In this document: one piece after another, positions 10,856 through 23,500 of the stretch
Layout of the letters: the number at the start of each line of letters is the position of its first letter
Position numbering within the stretch: position 1 is the stretch's first letter
NCBI GenBank assembly: GCA_011800155.1
Contig: CM022372.1
Coordinates: 992,001-1,056,000, forward strand
Direction of reading: 5' to 3'
DNA length: 64,000 nt
Origin: Flammulina velutipes
Lineage: Eukaryota; Basidiomycota; Agaricomycetes; Agaricales; Physalacriaceae
The notes under the pieces: model-generated
Told to the model about the DNA's origin: nothing
Databases searched by the model: none
The model's input: the letters and a program-made list of their open reading frames with translations, nothing else
Program-made: the position numbers and the translations under genes

Positions 10856-12279
10856 ATGAAACAGTTGAAGGATATCGTTACGAATAACGCCAAACGAAAG
10901 CCAGAATTTCAAGACGGTATTGACAAGCCCAAACGTACACGTATAAGATCTGGGTCGGACGCCAACTGCGACGAAGAGACGTACGACAATTGTTCCAACC
11001 AAGACGAAGGGGAATCGGGAAGTGCAATGAACGAAACTGTTTTGACAATGTGCGACGTATACAAATACTGCGAGCAAGACACACAAGACGACAAGCAACG
11101 GTGCGATTACGATAGCTCCAATCATTACTGTTCCTAATATAGTAAACATAGGTCAGCCGAATGCAACTCTAAGCGACGATACACAGAGCATGACAAGGAG
11201 GTTAACTTTGGCAGAGAAGCCGCACGAGCCATTCAGACTGCGAAACTGCAGGGCAATACAAGTATCAGGTCAAGCGTCGCGAACATGTAGCACGAAGCTG
11301 ACTGACAAACCAGAAAAATGTACGGAATTTAACTTCCACAACGCAACTCAAGGTAACCAAAAGGATCGTACAAGGGAACTCAACGTCAAATACGCCCCGA
11401 AAGTTACGAGCCATTGGGACGACTTAACGCCACGACGTATGGTGTCAGCAGACAACGTAGACATCTTATTCTATTTGCCGAGATTCGTGAAAGAGACAGG
11501 CGCGGTACGATTCGATGCCGACTGTTTGAAACAGAAAAAACTGATTGTTCAAATAGACTCTCCTTACAGAACACTTGATAGACTTTGGTAAATCACAAAA
11601 ACTGTCAGTAGGAACAGGCGCAGATGGCAAGCAGCGTAATAAGGCAGCCGCCTTCCGAAAGACGAACGGTGCTGTCGTAGGTTGCTGCATTCTTGCCCGC
11701 GTTTGGCACGGAATCGGACATTCAGTACGCTCACACCTCCACTGAGCAAGAGTTGACACTAACGAACACAAGCATGAAGCTGGGACCATTTCCACTGCGT
11801 TTCTCCAGAGCGCGAGTGCGTACGGGAAATCAATGACACTTCTAAACGATCTTCGCTTTCTGTCAGTAAGAATCAACGCCGCACTTCAAAAAATAGACGT
11901 GAAACAGTCGAACGCGCTTTCCACCCTGGTTCGTCTAGCTGGAGAAAAATATCCCCACGTAAAGGCGTTGGCGGCTATCGACCCCCTACTTATGGAAGGA
12001 CGAGCCATACAATTCAACAGGCAAACACCACTTCACGCTGATAGACAGGATCCTCCTAACGGATGGGCGTTTATAGTCGTGCTTGGAAAGGTCACCAAAG
12101 GCACTATGTTCTTCCCTCGACTAAATCATCGCATTCGTTACATATCAGGAGACGCTGTCGCTGTACGTGGTAGACTGATACAGCACGAAGTTGAAGCCTG
12201 GGAGGGGGACCAAAGAATTTCAATCGCGCACTTTACGCATGACGCGTTGTGGAGGGAATTTGACATGGAGTGTCCTTGA
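10856..12279 (+). CDS. TET/JBP-like 2-oxoglutarate/Fe(II) dioxygenase
   Basis: ATG at 10856, stop at 12279. The last exon, from about 11773 after an intron with branch CTAAC and acceptor ACACAAG, encodes the catalytic double-stranded beta-helix. The iron ligands are visible as H-A-D at 12034-12042 and a distal His in LIQHEVEAWEGDQRISIAHF (His codon 12184), with the 2-oxoglutarate-binding Arg codon at 12214. The flanking text (NGWAFIVVLG, then GD.V.VRGR) is what I know from fungal TET/JBP proteins, which oxidise 5-methylcytosine or thymine in DNA. Five or so upstream exons encode a charged, basic N-terminal region; their exact joins are uncertain, total about 400 residues. It converges on the gene ending at 12460 and lies 2.3 kb from a Helitron replicase gene. 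A general 2OG oxygenase is the alternative. Confidence 0.72.
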
Positions 12280-12459
12280 AGTACCGATTTCTTTTATTTC
12301 GTAAATTACCATCAAATACGTACCGATTTCGTCGCTAAAAACGCGTAGAGTGCACGTTTAAGGAAAACGGTATGAAGAACATCGTCGTGGTAACGACAAT
12401 CTCATAAACAGGTGTAGGTACACAGTGAGGAAGTATAGTACATGAACATAAGGAATTCT

Positions 12460-14138
12460 TTACATAGCAAGACCGTCAAAATCAGGAGATAAAAGATGCG
12501 CCTGAGCAAGCAGCTCTTCGTCATTGAGCTCATTGGGCTCCATCGGTTTCATGTTGGCTGTGCTCGTGACTCCTAGAGGAATTTCGCACTTCATGTCAGA
12601 AGTCAGAGGCGAGCCGATCCCGAATCGGTCGTTATCGACAGGGCGTTCCAACAGAATGGCGAGCTGTATGTTTAGCGAAACACGCTGAGATTTGGGATGG
12701 AGAGGCCCAACGTTACCGTCTATCCATCCGCCCAAAGTAAACGCGACGAGGGCAAAGTCTCCAACGTCCATGTCTTGATCAAGACGAGTCAACGTGTTGT
12801 AGTTCGTGAGTTGAAAGATAGATCTTCCGTCGAAGAGAGGAACTGTACAACGTAAGCGACCACACGTATAATTTAACGATAGTATAGTCACCATCCTCAT
12901 CCCAAGGACGCGGCGCTGAACATACATTTAATAAATTTGGTACTAAAACATATTTGAAACTCACAAGGTCCATGTATCATGTTATTCGTGACGTTTCCTC
13001 TGGCAGGAGGGGTCTTCCAATTTTCGCCCGGCTTTCTCATTGTTGAAAAATTGATTCCGTCATGAGTTATGACAAAAACAGGACGCTTGAAGTCAAGAAG
13101 ACTGCCAATAGAAGAAACCATCCTCGGAAGGAAACGATGTATCGGTTGGATAGATAAGTCTCTGAAGTATTGGGTGCGCCCGGCGTTGTGCATGAGTTCT
13201 GAATGAACAACGCGTCCTACAACGAAGAAAGTAGAATCAATCTTGTACCTGTCAGACATTGAAGTCTCCACGTTAGCAATTACACGTCTAGACAACGAGT
13301 TGTTCTTTAGGACGATTCTTGAGTAGTCAGACGAATTGACGGAAAAGATGCTGGCCATGTTGTGACCTACGCCGGACGCAGAGTACCGCAGCAATCGTCT
13401 ACATTAAGTTCATGAATAGATATTAGAAACCAAAAAATTAAAACGTCACTTACAGCGCTTTTGATTGGTTAGTACCGAAATAATCCTCTATTTTGCAAAA
13501 CGGAAGATTGTCGACGTTACGTACTCCATCGTATCGAAAACCCTTTTCACTTACACGCTCTACTAGCGCAATTTTTGGGAGCGCGAAAGACAGTCTAACG
13601 GGATGACGATGAGAGAAAAGCAACGAGAAGACAATACACATACCTTGTACCTTTAACGTCACGGCCTACGCCCCCGTAATCTGCCGGTCTGTAGACGATT
13701 AACAGAAGGTACACCGACAAATCTGTTCGTTTACCTGTCGGTTGACTGTTCAAACACGTCTCCTTGTGTTCCATCAGTCGTCAAACGATCCTTGGTTTGG
13801 AATACACATTAGTATACCGTAAACGTTAGATGAACGGCATGAACTTACCGCAACTAGAGGGTTATCATATGTATTGGGTTTGGCGCCAGCCTCAACACGA
13901 GTAGACGGTGGACCATCGTCACTTGCTGTATCGTCAGCAGAATCCGTACATCTTTCAGCATCCGTGTTCCGCGATACAGCGGGTCTATGCGAAACACCAC
14001 TAGAGAGAAAATATTAACGAGCAATAATGAACGTACACGAGGAACGGACTCAGTCTTCGAGCGTTTACTCGATCTGGTTGTCTTTGAGTCAGCGGGAGAA
14101 ATTGGCCGTTTGTCGCCTGTCTCTGTAACCTTTGTCAT
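12460..14138 (-). CDS. Unknown multi-exon protein between the dioxygenase and Helitron genes
   Basis: ATG at 14138, stop at 12460, seven or more exons with introns near 50 nt. The first about 90 residues are disordered and basic/acidic (KRPISPADSKTTRSSKRSK), as in nuclear proteins. The middle exon (12955-13395) gives a folded-looking region (DRYKIDSTFFVVGRVVHSEL, then FKRPVFVITHDGI). The C-terminal exon follows a 49-nt intron (donor GAGGATG|GTGACT, acceptor TTGTACAG) and contains VGDFALVAFTLGGW and QRVSLNIQLAILLERP. I do not recognise the family. The strand-rich C-terminal part could be an OB-like fold of the sort used by single-strand-binding proteins carried on some Helitrons, but that is a guess. 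It ends tail-to-tail with the dioxygenase and shares a 400-bp divergent spacer with the Helitron gene. Confidence 0.6.
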
Positions 14139-14537
14139 GGCGAGGTCAGATAGTATAAGGGAACGGTGTACTCGTCGATAGCCAACGCCTGTTTTAAGCA
14201 AAAATTAGACGTCACAAGGACTGTGCTCATGACAGTAAAAATAGATGATTATCACGTCAAGACGCGTCAAATCAAATTTTATGATACCGAACTTTCGGAC
14301 CACCGGACCTTACGGTCATATGATTTACCGGACCTTGTTCTAATCCGCCACACTATTTGTGGCGCAAATCTGCTTATGTATGTGAAAAAGGTATACGCAA
14401 CGCATTTAACGGTAATTCCGTTGTTTCAAATATCAAAATATCATCACTCATGATCACATTCTCAAGCGACCGACGTCGTTAGTAACGTGTCTTTCTGTAT
14501 TTATAGAACGTATTCTGAGTTGCTTTTAGAACGAGCT
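14139..14537. promoter_or_regulatory. Divergent promoter region between the unknown gene and the Helitron gene
   Basis: The two genes start 399 bp apart in opposite directions. The interval is AT-rich and contains a plus-strand open frame (14166-14453) that I take to be chance. No individual motif can be named with confidence. Confidence 0.45.
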
Positions 14538-17500
14538 ATGTCTTCCTCCTCGTCATCGAATAAGCGACCACACGAACGCCACGGATGTGATACCGATCAT
14601 GAAGACACTTTACCACAGAAAAAGAGGCGACTGCCACACCCTATTAAGTAACCACAAACAGTTGTCCACCCATACCTTACAGGGGGCCGCATTACATTGT
14701 CTGTCTGTAATTGAGCCGTGCTCAAAGGTGAAGCCACAACTAGTTGTCAATTCCCTTATGTGGTAGGGCCCGCCAGAGGGAGCAGCTCTGGGGCGGGCGG
14801 GCTGGTCCATATATGGATAGACATTGATGGGAGCAGCTAGGGATTGATGGGGAGGGGGAGGGGGAGCAGGAGATGGGGAAATGTGGCCACACAGAAATCC
14901 GGACCTAGGGATTGATGGGTACTGATGTCATTGATTGACCAGGGGAATGGGGGATGGGGATAGGAATTGTGGCACCAGGAAAATCCGGACCTAGGGTTTG
15001 ATGGGGACAGGGGATGGGGGATGGGGACAGGGGAAATGTGGCCACAGGAAAATCCGGACCTAGGGATTGATGGGAACTGATGGGATTGATGGGGGAGGGG
15101 ATGGGGGATGGGGGCAGGGGGATTGGGGGCAGGGGACAATTGTGGCACCAGGATAAATACTGGGCTATTGCCAGGGTATGAGGAGGGTATGGGAGGGATG
15201 ATTGTAGGTTGAAAAATAAAATTCTTTCTAACTATCAGAAACATGAATGGGGATGTGGCAGCTACTGAAACCAATAATAAAACGATGTGTGGCGCATTTT
15301 TAATCGAGGAGCACATACCTCGGATCAACCTGGGGTTGTTCTAGATGTCTTCCTATTAAAAAATGGATGTGTGCAGCACAAAGAACCATTTAAAAACACG
15401 AAGATTTGGCTGAGAAACAAGCCAAACATTATTGAAAATTCATCAAAAAGCACCAAAAAGGGAGCAGCACTTTGCTCTCGCTTGGGGGTGACCTGGAACC
15501 ACTTGTAGGTCGTCCAGACACCTTTGGGGCATTGTATATGTCACTCAGTTAGGTCCCCAGGTCAACAGAACCCTTGGATATGATCAAAATGCCAAAAACC
15601 CGGACCACACAGCTTTGGGCCACACTATCAACTTGCCCTGACCTGGGGACACCTTATATTCGAAGATATATGTATATAATGCTCTAATCATGAGTTAGAT
15701 GAGGTCTGGAGTGTGAAAAATGCAGTCAAAACCTTGGATATACCCCAAATAATGTCCCCCAAGAAAGCACATATACCATCAACTTCCCCTGCCCTGTGGG
15801 TCGTCCCAATGTGTTCTATTATCATTATAGATGATGTATTAGCATCCCAGAGGTATCCCCAGTGTGTCAAAATGCGAACATTCATGATACAATAATTTAT
15901 ATCCCCTCCTTCTACACCAAGAACCACCCCAACTATCACACATCTGAGTGGTGGACTATTGATTTTAACATTATACAATGTGTTTTTAGCTTCCCAAAAT
16001 ATGTCCCAGGTTGAACACCCTTCAATATAGAGCATGGACATTTGAGAATTAGTACAAAGATCATATCCTCACCATGTACCAAAGGGGTGTATCTTCGAGG
16101 TCTACTTATGACCTGGGCCCCAAGATATCATCTAAATAATCTCAAATGACTATTAGAACAGTCCTAAAGATGTAGATATGCGAACCAATGAGTGTACTTG
16201 AGGAGGAAGGGTGAATAAGGGTTCACCTAGTATCCTGAATGTTCGCATTTTGACATACTGGGAACACTTCTGGGATGCTCAGACATCATCTATAATGATA
16301 ATAGAACACATTGGGACGATCCAGAGGTCAGGGGAAGTTGATGGTATATGTGCTTTGGTGAGGGACATTATTTGGGGTATCTCCAAGGTTTTGACCGCAT
16401 TTTTCACACTCCAGACTTCATCTAACTCATGATTAGAGCATTATATACATATATCTTCGAATATAAGGTGTCCCCAGGTCATGGCAAGTTGATAGTGTGG
16501 CCCAAAGCTATGTGGTCCGGGTTTTTGGCATTTTGATCATATCCAAGGGTTCTGTTGACCTGGGGACCTAACTGAGTGACATATACAATGCCCCAAAGGT
16601 GTCTGGACGACCTACAAGTGGTTCCAGGTCACCCCCAAGCGAGAGCAAAGTGCTGCTCCCTTTTTGGTGCTTTTTGATGAATTTTCAATAATGTTTGGCT
16701 TGTTTCTCAGCCAAATCTTCGTGTTTTTAAATGGTTCTTTGTGCTGCACACATCCATTTTTTAATAGGAAGACATCTAGAACAACCCCAGGTTGATCCGA
16801 GGTATGTGCTCCTCGATTAAAAATGCGCCACACATCGTTTTATTATTGGTTTCAGTAGCTGCCACATCCCCATTCATGTTTCTGATAGTTAGAAAGAATT
16901 TTATTTTTCAACCTACAATCATCCCTCCCATACCCTCCTCATACCCTGGCAATAGCCCAGTATTTATCCTGGTGCCACAATTGTCCCCTGCCCCCAATCC
17001 CCTGCCCCATCCCCCATCCCCTCCCCCATCAATCCCATCAGTTCCCATCAATCCCTAGGTCCGGATTTTCCTGTGGCCACATTTCCCCTGTCCCCATCCC
17101 CCATCCCCTGTCCCCATCAAACCCTAGGTCCGGATTTTCCTGGTGCCACAATTCCTATCCCCATCCCCCATTCCCCTGGTCAATCAATGACATCAGTACC
17201 CATCAATCCCTAGGTCCGGATTTCTGTGTGGCCACATTTCCCCATCTCCTGCTCCCCCTCCCCCTCCCCATCAATCCCTAGCTGCTCCCATCAATGTCTA
17301 TCCATATATGGACCAGCCCGCCCACCCCAGAGCTGCTCCCTCTGGCGGGCCCTACCACATAAGGAAATTGACAACTAGTTGTGGCTTCACCTTTGAGCAC
17401 GGCTCAATTACAGACAGACAATGTAATGCGGCCCCCTGTAAGGTATGGGTGGACAACTGTTTGTGGTTACTTAATAGGGTGACTGCCAACTAGAAGAGGC

Positions 17501-20500
17501 AAGTTTAATGTAACACGTATAACGAACTGGTCTCTAAATATGTTTTAAGACGCGAGCGAAATCGTTACTCTTTACGCTGTCAACTTGTCCGACGTACAAA
17601 AAACGAAGATTGTACACTTTATGGCGGATACTACTATACGAAACACCGATTTTAGACGTCTCAACGACATCGCGATCGAACACCGTTTTCGACAGCGGTT
17701 TTTCGACCACGACGATGCTGTTCTAAAACTGAAGTCGCACCGATGCACTTGGGAATGCCTAGTACGGTCGTCAGACACATACGACGACGTCAGGGGAGAT
17801 GAAATCGCAATGGACGTTGAAAGACGTACGAAGTAATACACCCAATTTTGCATCTACTAACTATACAACAGAATACTTGAAAAACCTGACCCCTCAACAA
17901 AAGACAGACTGTTTGAGACACTTTCTTCTCAACAAGCTACACAAAGTTTCCGATGTTCGTCTTACATCGCTTGCTATCGAACACGACGTTGTGCTATCAA
18001 TGGACGTCGATAATCCACTTGAATTAGCAGTGTCAAACTTATCGAGCCATTTGTGCTCGTCGTCGTGCCGTATACGCGAAGAGGACGCGCACTTTGCTAG
18101 ATTACCCCGTGAAGCTATGGACAGACAACGACTCAGACAGAATCAATTATCGGCTCAGAATACTTGCGACAATAACGATGTCAAAAACTGGAAGGAAAAT
18201 TGGCCCCAAATGGAGGAACAGACATCGTTAAACGAGGTATTATCGTTTGAAACGCATAATATTACAGAATACAATAATTGACGATAAAAACAGATTCTCG
18301 GGGAATTCTTAGACGCAACGTCAGGTGACGCTATTCGCACGGAACAGTGCTCGTTCTGCAACGCGACGCAAGAATCAGGAAGTGTCAAGAGAAGGGAACC
18401 CCACGAACTGGACATCACGATCCTGATCAATGCTACGGAACGTCTCCGTGCGATAAAAGAACAACCCCTTATAAAGTCGCACCAATTAATCGGAAACATG
18501 TACAACATATGCTCTTCATGCTGGAGCTGTACGAAGAGGGGCAAGTTTGTACGCGTACCGACCTTGAGCTGGGCAAATGGTTGTTGGATTGGAGAGGTGC
18601 CAGAAGAACTCGCTCGATTGACGTACGCCGAGGAACTCGTGATATCGAGAGCACACACTACGAAGTGCTGGATGAAGCTAAACGGTCAGGGTAGGTCGAG
18701 AGGCGCGTCTACTCAGAGAGCCGCATCAGGAAACGTTTGCATTCACCCGCACGAAATAACACACGTCGCCACCCGGCTCCCTCGTCCAATGAACAGCTTA
18801 TACGACGAAATAGTTGTCATATTCGTCTCGAACGACCAAGACGCGACTGCCAAATTGTTGAACAAGACTCCGCTGCTTGTTAGGAGAGGATTCATACTCA
18901 AAGCGCTGCAATGGTTGAAGAAACATAATCCGTTATACAAAGACATAGAGATCGACTGGAAGGCGTTGGCTGAATATCCGGACGACAACGACGGACATGT
19001 ACCCTTCCCAATAAACTTTCAAATCCCAAACTCTACCATTCACGGGCAGTCAGCAACGTACACGGGACACGGCGTTGATACGACAGAGGCTATGTTCGCG
19101 GACGCATCTTCAAGTAACGATGAATCAATACCTATGTCCGCAACAGGTTTGAGTCCATTTTATGTTACGTTGTTTAAATCTAAAAACATGGTCAAGGTAC
19201 ATTCGACGTTGACAGGACTGAACTATCCATCAATATACGGAAACTTGAAGCCTTGAAGCACTTAAAAAACAACGGACAGTTTTTAAAGACGTCAACTTCA
19301 ATGGACACCATAAATCCAAGGGACGACCCCACGGTATACGGTCTCTTGTGGCCTACGTTGTTTCCGTACGGCACGGGTATGTTCGAAGACCCCGTCAGAG
19401 AAACTTCGAGTTTCCAACACGTTGCTGTACACCAGCACGTCAAACACTGTTTGTCGCTCGCTGACCGTCGTTTCCAGACGCATCTATCATTCATATTTGT
19501 GATGCACAACATATTGATGATGAGGCGTTCTTCTTACAAGTCAAGACTGGCCGTACGCAGGTCCTGGTGGCCAGCCGCTATGGTTGCGATGCAAAACATC
19601 GATTCAGAAGTTCTAGAACACGTCCAGAAAACCTTTATTGACAAAAAAAGTAGGAAAGACTTCACAAGGTTTCAACCAGCAAACGACAGAGAGCAGGCAG
19701 TCATTAATGTTCTTCGTTTCGTTGAATATATGGACGACCATATAGAAGGTTCAACCGGTGAAGTGACGAGGATGCGCGAAGAGATTAGAGCGTTAACCAG
19801 ACTAAGTGGGACACCGTCTATATTCTTTACACTGAACCCCGCAGACGCACACAACCCGATTACTTCATTGCTAGCAGGCCATGATATCGACATAGACGCA
19901 CCGTTCAACCGTCCAGACGCTCGGTATACACCTTTCGACAGAGCGCGCATTTTATCGAACAACCCAGTTGCTGGAGCACGATTTTTCCACACTATTGCAA
20001 AGCACTTCATCGAGAAACTGTTAGGATTCAAAAGAACGAATCGAAGAGGGGTATTCGGTCGAGTAAAACATTATTATGGAGTAGTGGAAGCTCAAAATAG
20101 GGGGTCCCTCCACTTACACATACTCATATGGCTAGAAGGTGTGTCAAATGTCACTTTCTATCAATTACTATAATTATTGACAATCAAATCAGGCGCCTTA
20201 TCGCCTAAACGTTTGCAAGAGCGATGCGCACGAGACAACGAATTCAAAACTAGACTGTTCAAATGGCTGGAAAGTGTATTCAAACACTCACTACCCGCTC
20301 ACACACAACCGATCGACGGGACTTATATCGACAAGAAAAGATGCCTTTTAGGACGCCCACCTCATCCAAACTCTATGACGTTCAACGACGTCTCCCAGCA
20401 ATTCTTACGTGAGGTGCTCGATGCTTCTGACCAACAACACAGACACAGCGATACATGCTTCAAGAAAACATTGAAAACTATAGGTTCCTTGACAGAAGTG

Positions 20501-23500
20501 GAGCAAGACAATTTATGCAGGTTCAATCTACCCGCACCGTTGGTTCCAAACACCCACTTAGACGAGGACGGCAGGTTACACATCAAGCGTATGGATGGAC
20601 GTACTGTTGCGTACAACGACACGGTGTCTCTAGGCTGCCAATGCAATACAGACGCCAAGTTCATTGGTTCTGGACCACTGGGAATGGCCATGGCTATATA
20701 CATGACGAATTACACCGCCAAATCATCTCTGGACTCAGCTGTAGTAGTAAGCGCACTGACTGCGGCAGTTTCGGGTCTATCATCATTTCATGTCGGACGT
20801 AACACAACAGTTGACGAAGAAACTTGTAGACGCCTACTGCTAAAAACGTTAAACCAGATGAACGGACGACGAGAACTCTCCGCTCAACAGGTAGCGTCGA
20901 CGCTGTGTGGACATCCCAACCACTTCACGGACTCCCGTTTCGCAATTTTCTACTGGACAAACGTACTACAATGGCTCTCACCGTCTCACTTTCTAAAGTA
21001 TCGTGCACCTAACACAGAAAATTTGAGGTACGTTTTACGCTACCTACGAACTATACAGTAACCTTCACTCCATAGAACATCTGGAGAAGAGACGCAACGC
21101 CCTAGAGACGATCAAGATGCCGAAGATGCCGACGATCTAGTAATACTAAAAGAAGATAGTGTACTGCCACCCGCGGCTTCGCTCGCATACGACGTACTTT
21201 TCCGACCAGCTGCGCTCGCTGCATACTCCTTGTGGGACCTATGTGCCCATTACGAGAAATGTCCTAGACGTAAATATGCGACCCACACGAATTCTGATGT
21301 TAATCACGACGAACAGCAAAATGAAGGTAAGCACTATACATTTTTACGATCATTGATTGATACCTGTAACCTATAGACACTGCTCAACTCATATTCCTAC
21401 CAGGACACCCGCAGCATGATACACATGTTTTCAAGAGAAGGCAAAAACCTGTAGTACCCGTGTTGACGGGACAGGCAATCCCTCGACGTGACATAGAAAG
21501 TCAGGCCGAACAATACGCAATCGCAATTATGGCGCTATTCAAGCCATGGGATAGAAACGCTTGCGCTCCGTTGAAGCGGACTGACATAACTTGGCGAGAC
21601 GCTCTACACGCATTTATCGAAAGTGCACCGGCCGATTGTCTGGAGATAATGGACCATCTTCAAGAACAATGGGAGTGCAGACAGGCTGCTGACGATTACT
21701 CACACAAACTGAAGAAAACAGAGTATTTAATGTCGCCCAAAAACACCGAGATTGAACAAGGGTTGGATGAAGTGGACACGGCAGACGACCTACGATGGCA
21801 GTTAGGACAAGAGGACGTGGGAGGAACATACTCGACATGCCAAAACGATGAACATGACGATGATTTGGAGCTTTTTAGCGAATATAACGGTGGAAAATCT
21901 GGAGCGTCAACGGACACAGTGATAGCTATGGCAAAAGCTGCACGTCTATACGCTTCTTGCATCGTACCAACACATGACTTGTCCATGGTCAACTCGACAA
22001 TTAACAACATCGGTCCAGAAGATCGTACCCGTGGTGACATAGCAGCAGCCTACTTGGCGGCAGAAAAATCAGTGTTCAACACAAGGCGAACAAGTAAGTC
22101 TGTGCGTTCAAATGTAACATAATTTTATAGCTTACAATTATAAGATACTCAAAATGAGCCGCTGGTTGACAGAATGATCGAACAAATGGTCTATCCGCCC
22201 GGTTACCGAGACATAACCGCACAATTGACTACACTCCAACAAGAAAAGGACAAACTCAAATACAGGATGAGATCACGTTACGGTAACGACGCGCGCTGGG
22301 ACCAACTGAAAGAATGGCAACGAACGGCAATCGGATTATGCACCGTATACACTCTAAACAAACGTCAACGGATTGCATTTCTACTCATAGCTAACAGTCG
22401 GATGCAAGAGCTACACGATCCGTCGAGACAACCTTTCAGATTTATCATAGGAGGACCTGGAGGAACGGGAAAGTCCCACGTATACGATGCGGTCAAGCTA
22501 TTTCAAGAACTCATAGGGCGCCCACATGACATATCGTTTACTGCTCCAACAGGAGTTGCAGCAGCCAACATACATGGATCAACCGTGTACTCCGAGTTGT
22601 CTCTGTCCACCAGGTACGACTCTCTCATCAAGACGAACTCAAAATCGTTGGAAAACCTATCAAAACGATTGGCACCCTTGAAGGCAATCGTCATCGACGA
22701 GTACTTCTTTATGGGGTGTAGGGAGTTCGAAAAGATGTCCAGGTACATCAACCTCGGAAGACGATGTAACGACGATCCTTTCGGTAACTTGGACGTTGTC
22801 ATTTCAGGAGACGAGTATCAACTTTCTGGTCCAAAAATAACTCCTCTATTCAGCCGAACGTTTGATTCTCTACTGTCCGCGACATCAACTCTACAACCAC
22901 TCAGCCACGATACACGTAACAACCTCATAGGATTCAAGAATTATCGATCATTCAATAAGTGCGTCGTGCTGGACGAGATTGTTCGCCAAAAAGCCCCTCG
23001 CTTCACAGCGTTACTTAATCGTCTGCGAAGAGGTCTATGCACCACGGAAGGGATCGATAGCGACTTGTCCTACCTAAAATCGTTCCAGTTACCTTTAGGA
23101 GGTCAAGGACATCAAGAAGACGATTTCGTTAAATGGATTGCGAACGCTGAAACAGCATCGCCACTTATAACGTATACAAACTCGGTACGAAATGCCCATA
23201 ACTGGAACATGACGAAGACGTTCGCCAAAGCTACTGGTCAAGAATTCGTGTTATATTACGCGGAGGACTCTACCGGCAAAGGAGGGAACAGAACGGTACT
23301 AAGTGGACAAAACGCTAAGGACGCTTGGAACGCTACCATAAAATCGGAGGCTCAAGACCTAAGCGGACGTCTACCACTTGCTATAGGAATGCCTGTGATA
23401 ATAGTCGACAACATCGCAGTCGAGTTGAACGTGTGCAATGGTAGTAGAGGTGTTCTGCGCGGAATCAACTACTTCACAAGGAAAGGAAGACGGTACGCAG

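Larger units (their letters stand above)
14637..17481. mobile_element. Palindromic (foldback-like) non-autonomous DNA transposon
   Basis: The 2845-bp element begins CACCCTATTAAGTAACC and ends with its exact reverse complement. Two inverted arms of about 1.25 kb face each other around a centre of about 334 bp. The outer parts of the arms are almost identical; the inner 200 bp differ at roughly one base in ten. It encodes no transposase: all open frames in one arm are mirrored in the other and look non-coding. The 7-bp target duplication and CA...TG ends point to cut-and-paste transposition in trans by a source element elsewhere; the superfamily is not clear from this copy. It sits inside the Helitron gene's first exon. 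Transcription through it would give a very long hairpin RNA. Confidence 0.88.

Noticed and set aside
11190..11591. Reading the dioxygenase's middle region in the frame containing ADNVDILFYLPRFVKETGAV.
   Set aside because: It cannot be joined in phase to the next exon; the alternative frame with RRHLILFAEIRERDRR joins cleanly to HLIDFGKSQKL with a normal intron.
14166..14453. Plus-strand open frame of 95 codons between the unknown gene and the Helitron gene.
   Set aside because: It overlaps the start of the minus-strand gene, has no domain and no splice partners; treated as promoter sequence.
14637..17488. The palindromic element might be spliced out as an intron (donor-like AA|GTAACC at the left end, acceptor-like TTAATAG at the right end).
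   Set aside because: That splice leaves 22 extra bases and puts a TAG directly after the junction, so the Helitron frame is not restored; the true empty site is defined by the 7-bp duplication.
14610..17493. Open frames inside the palindrome (for example around 14837-15328, 15287-15508 and their mirror images).
   Set aside because: They are mirrored in both arms, low in complexity (Pro/Ser/His from C-rich runs) and lack domains; they are by-products of the repeat.
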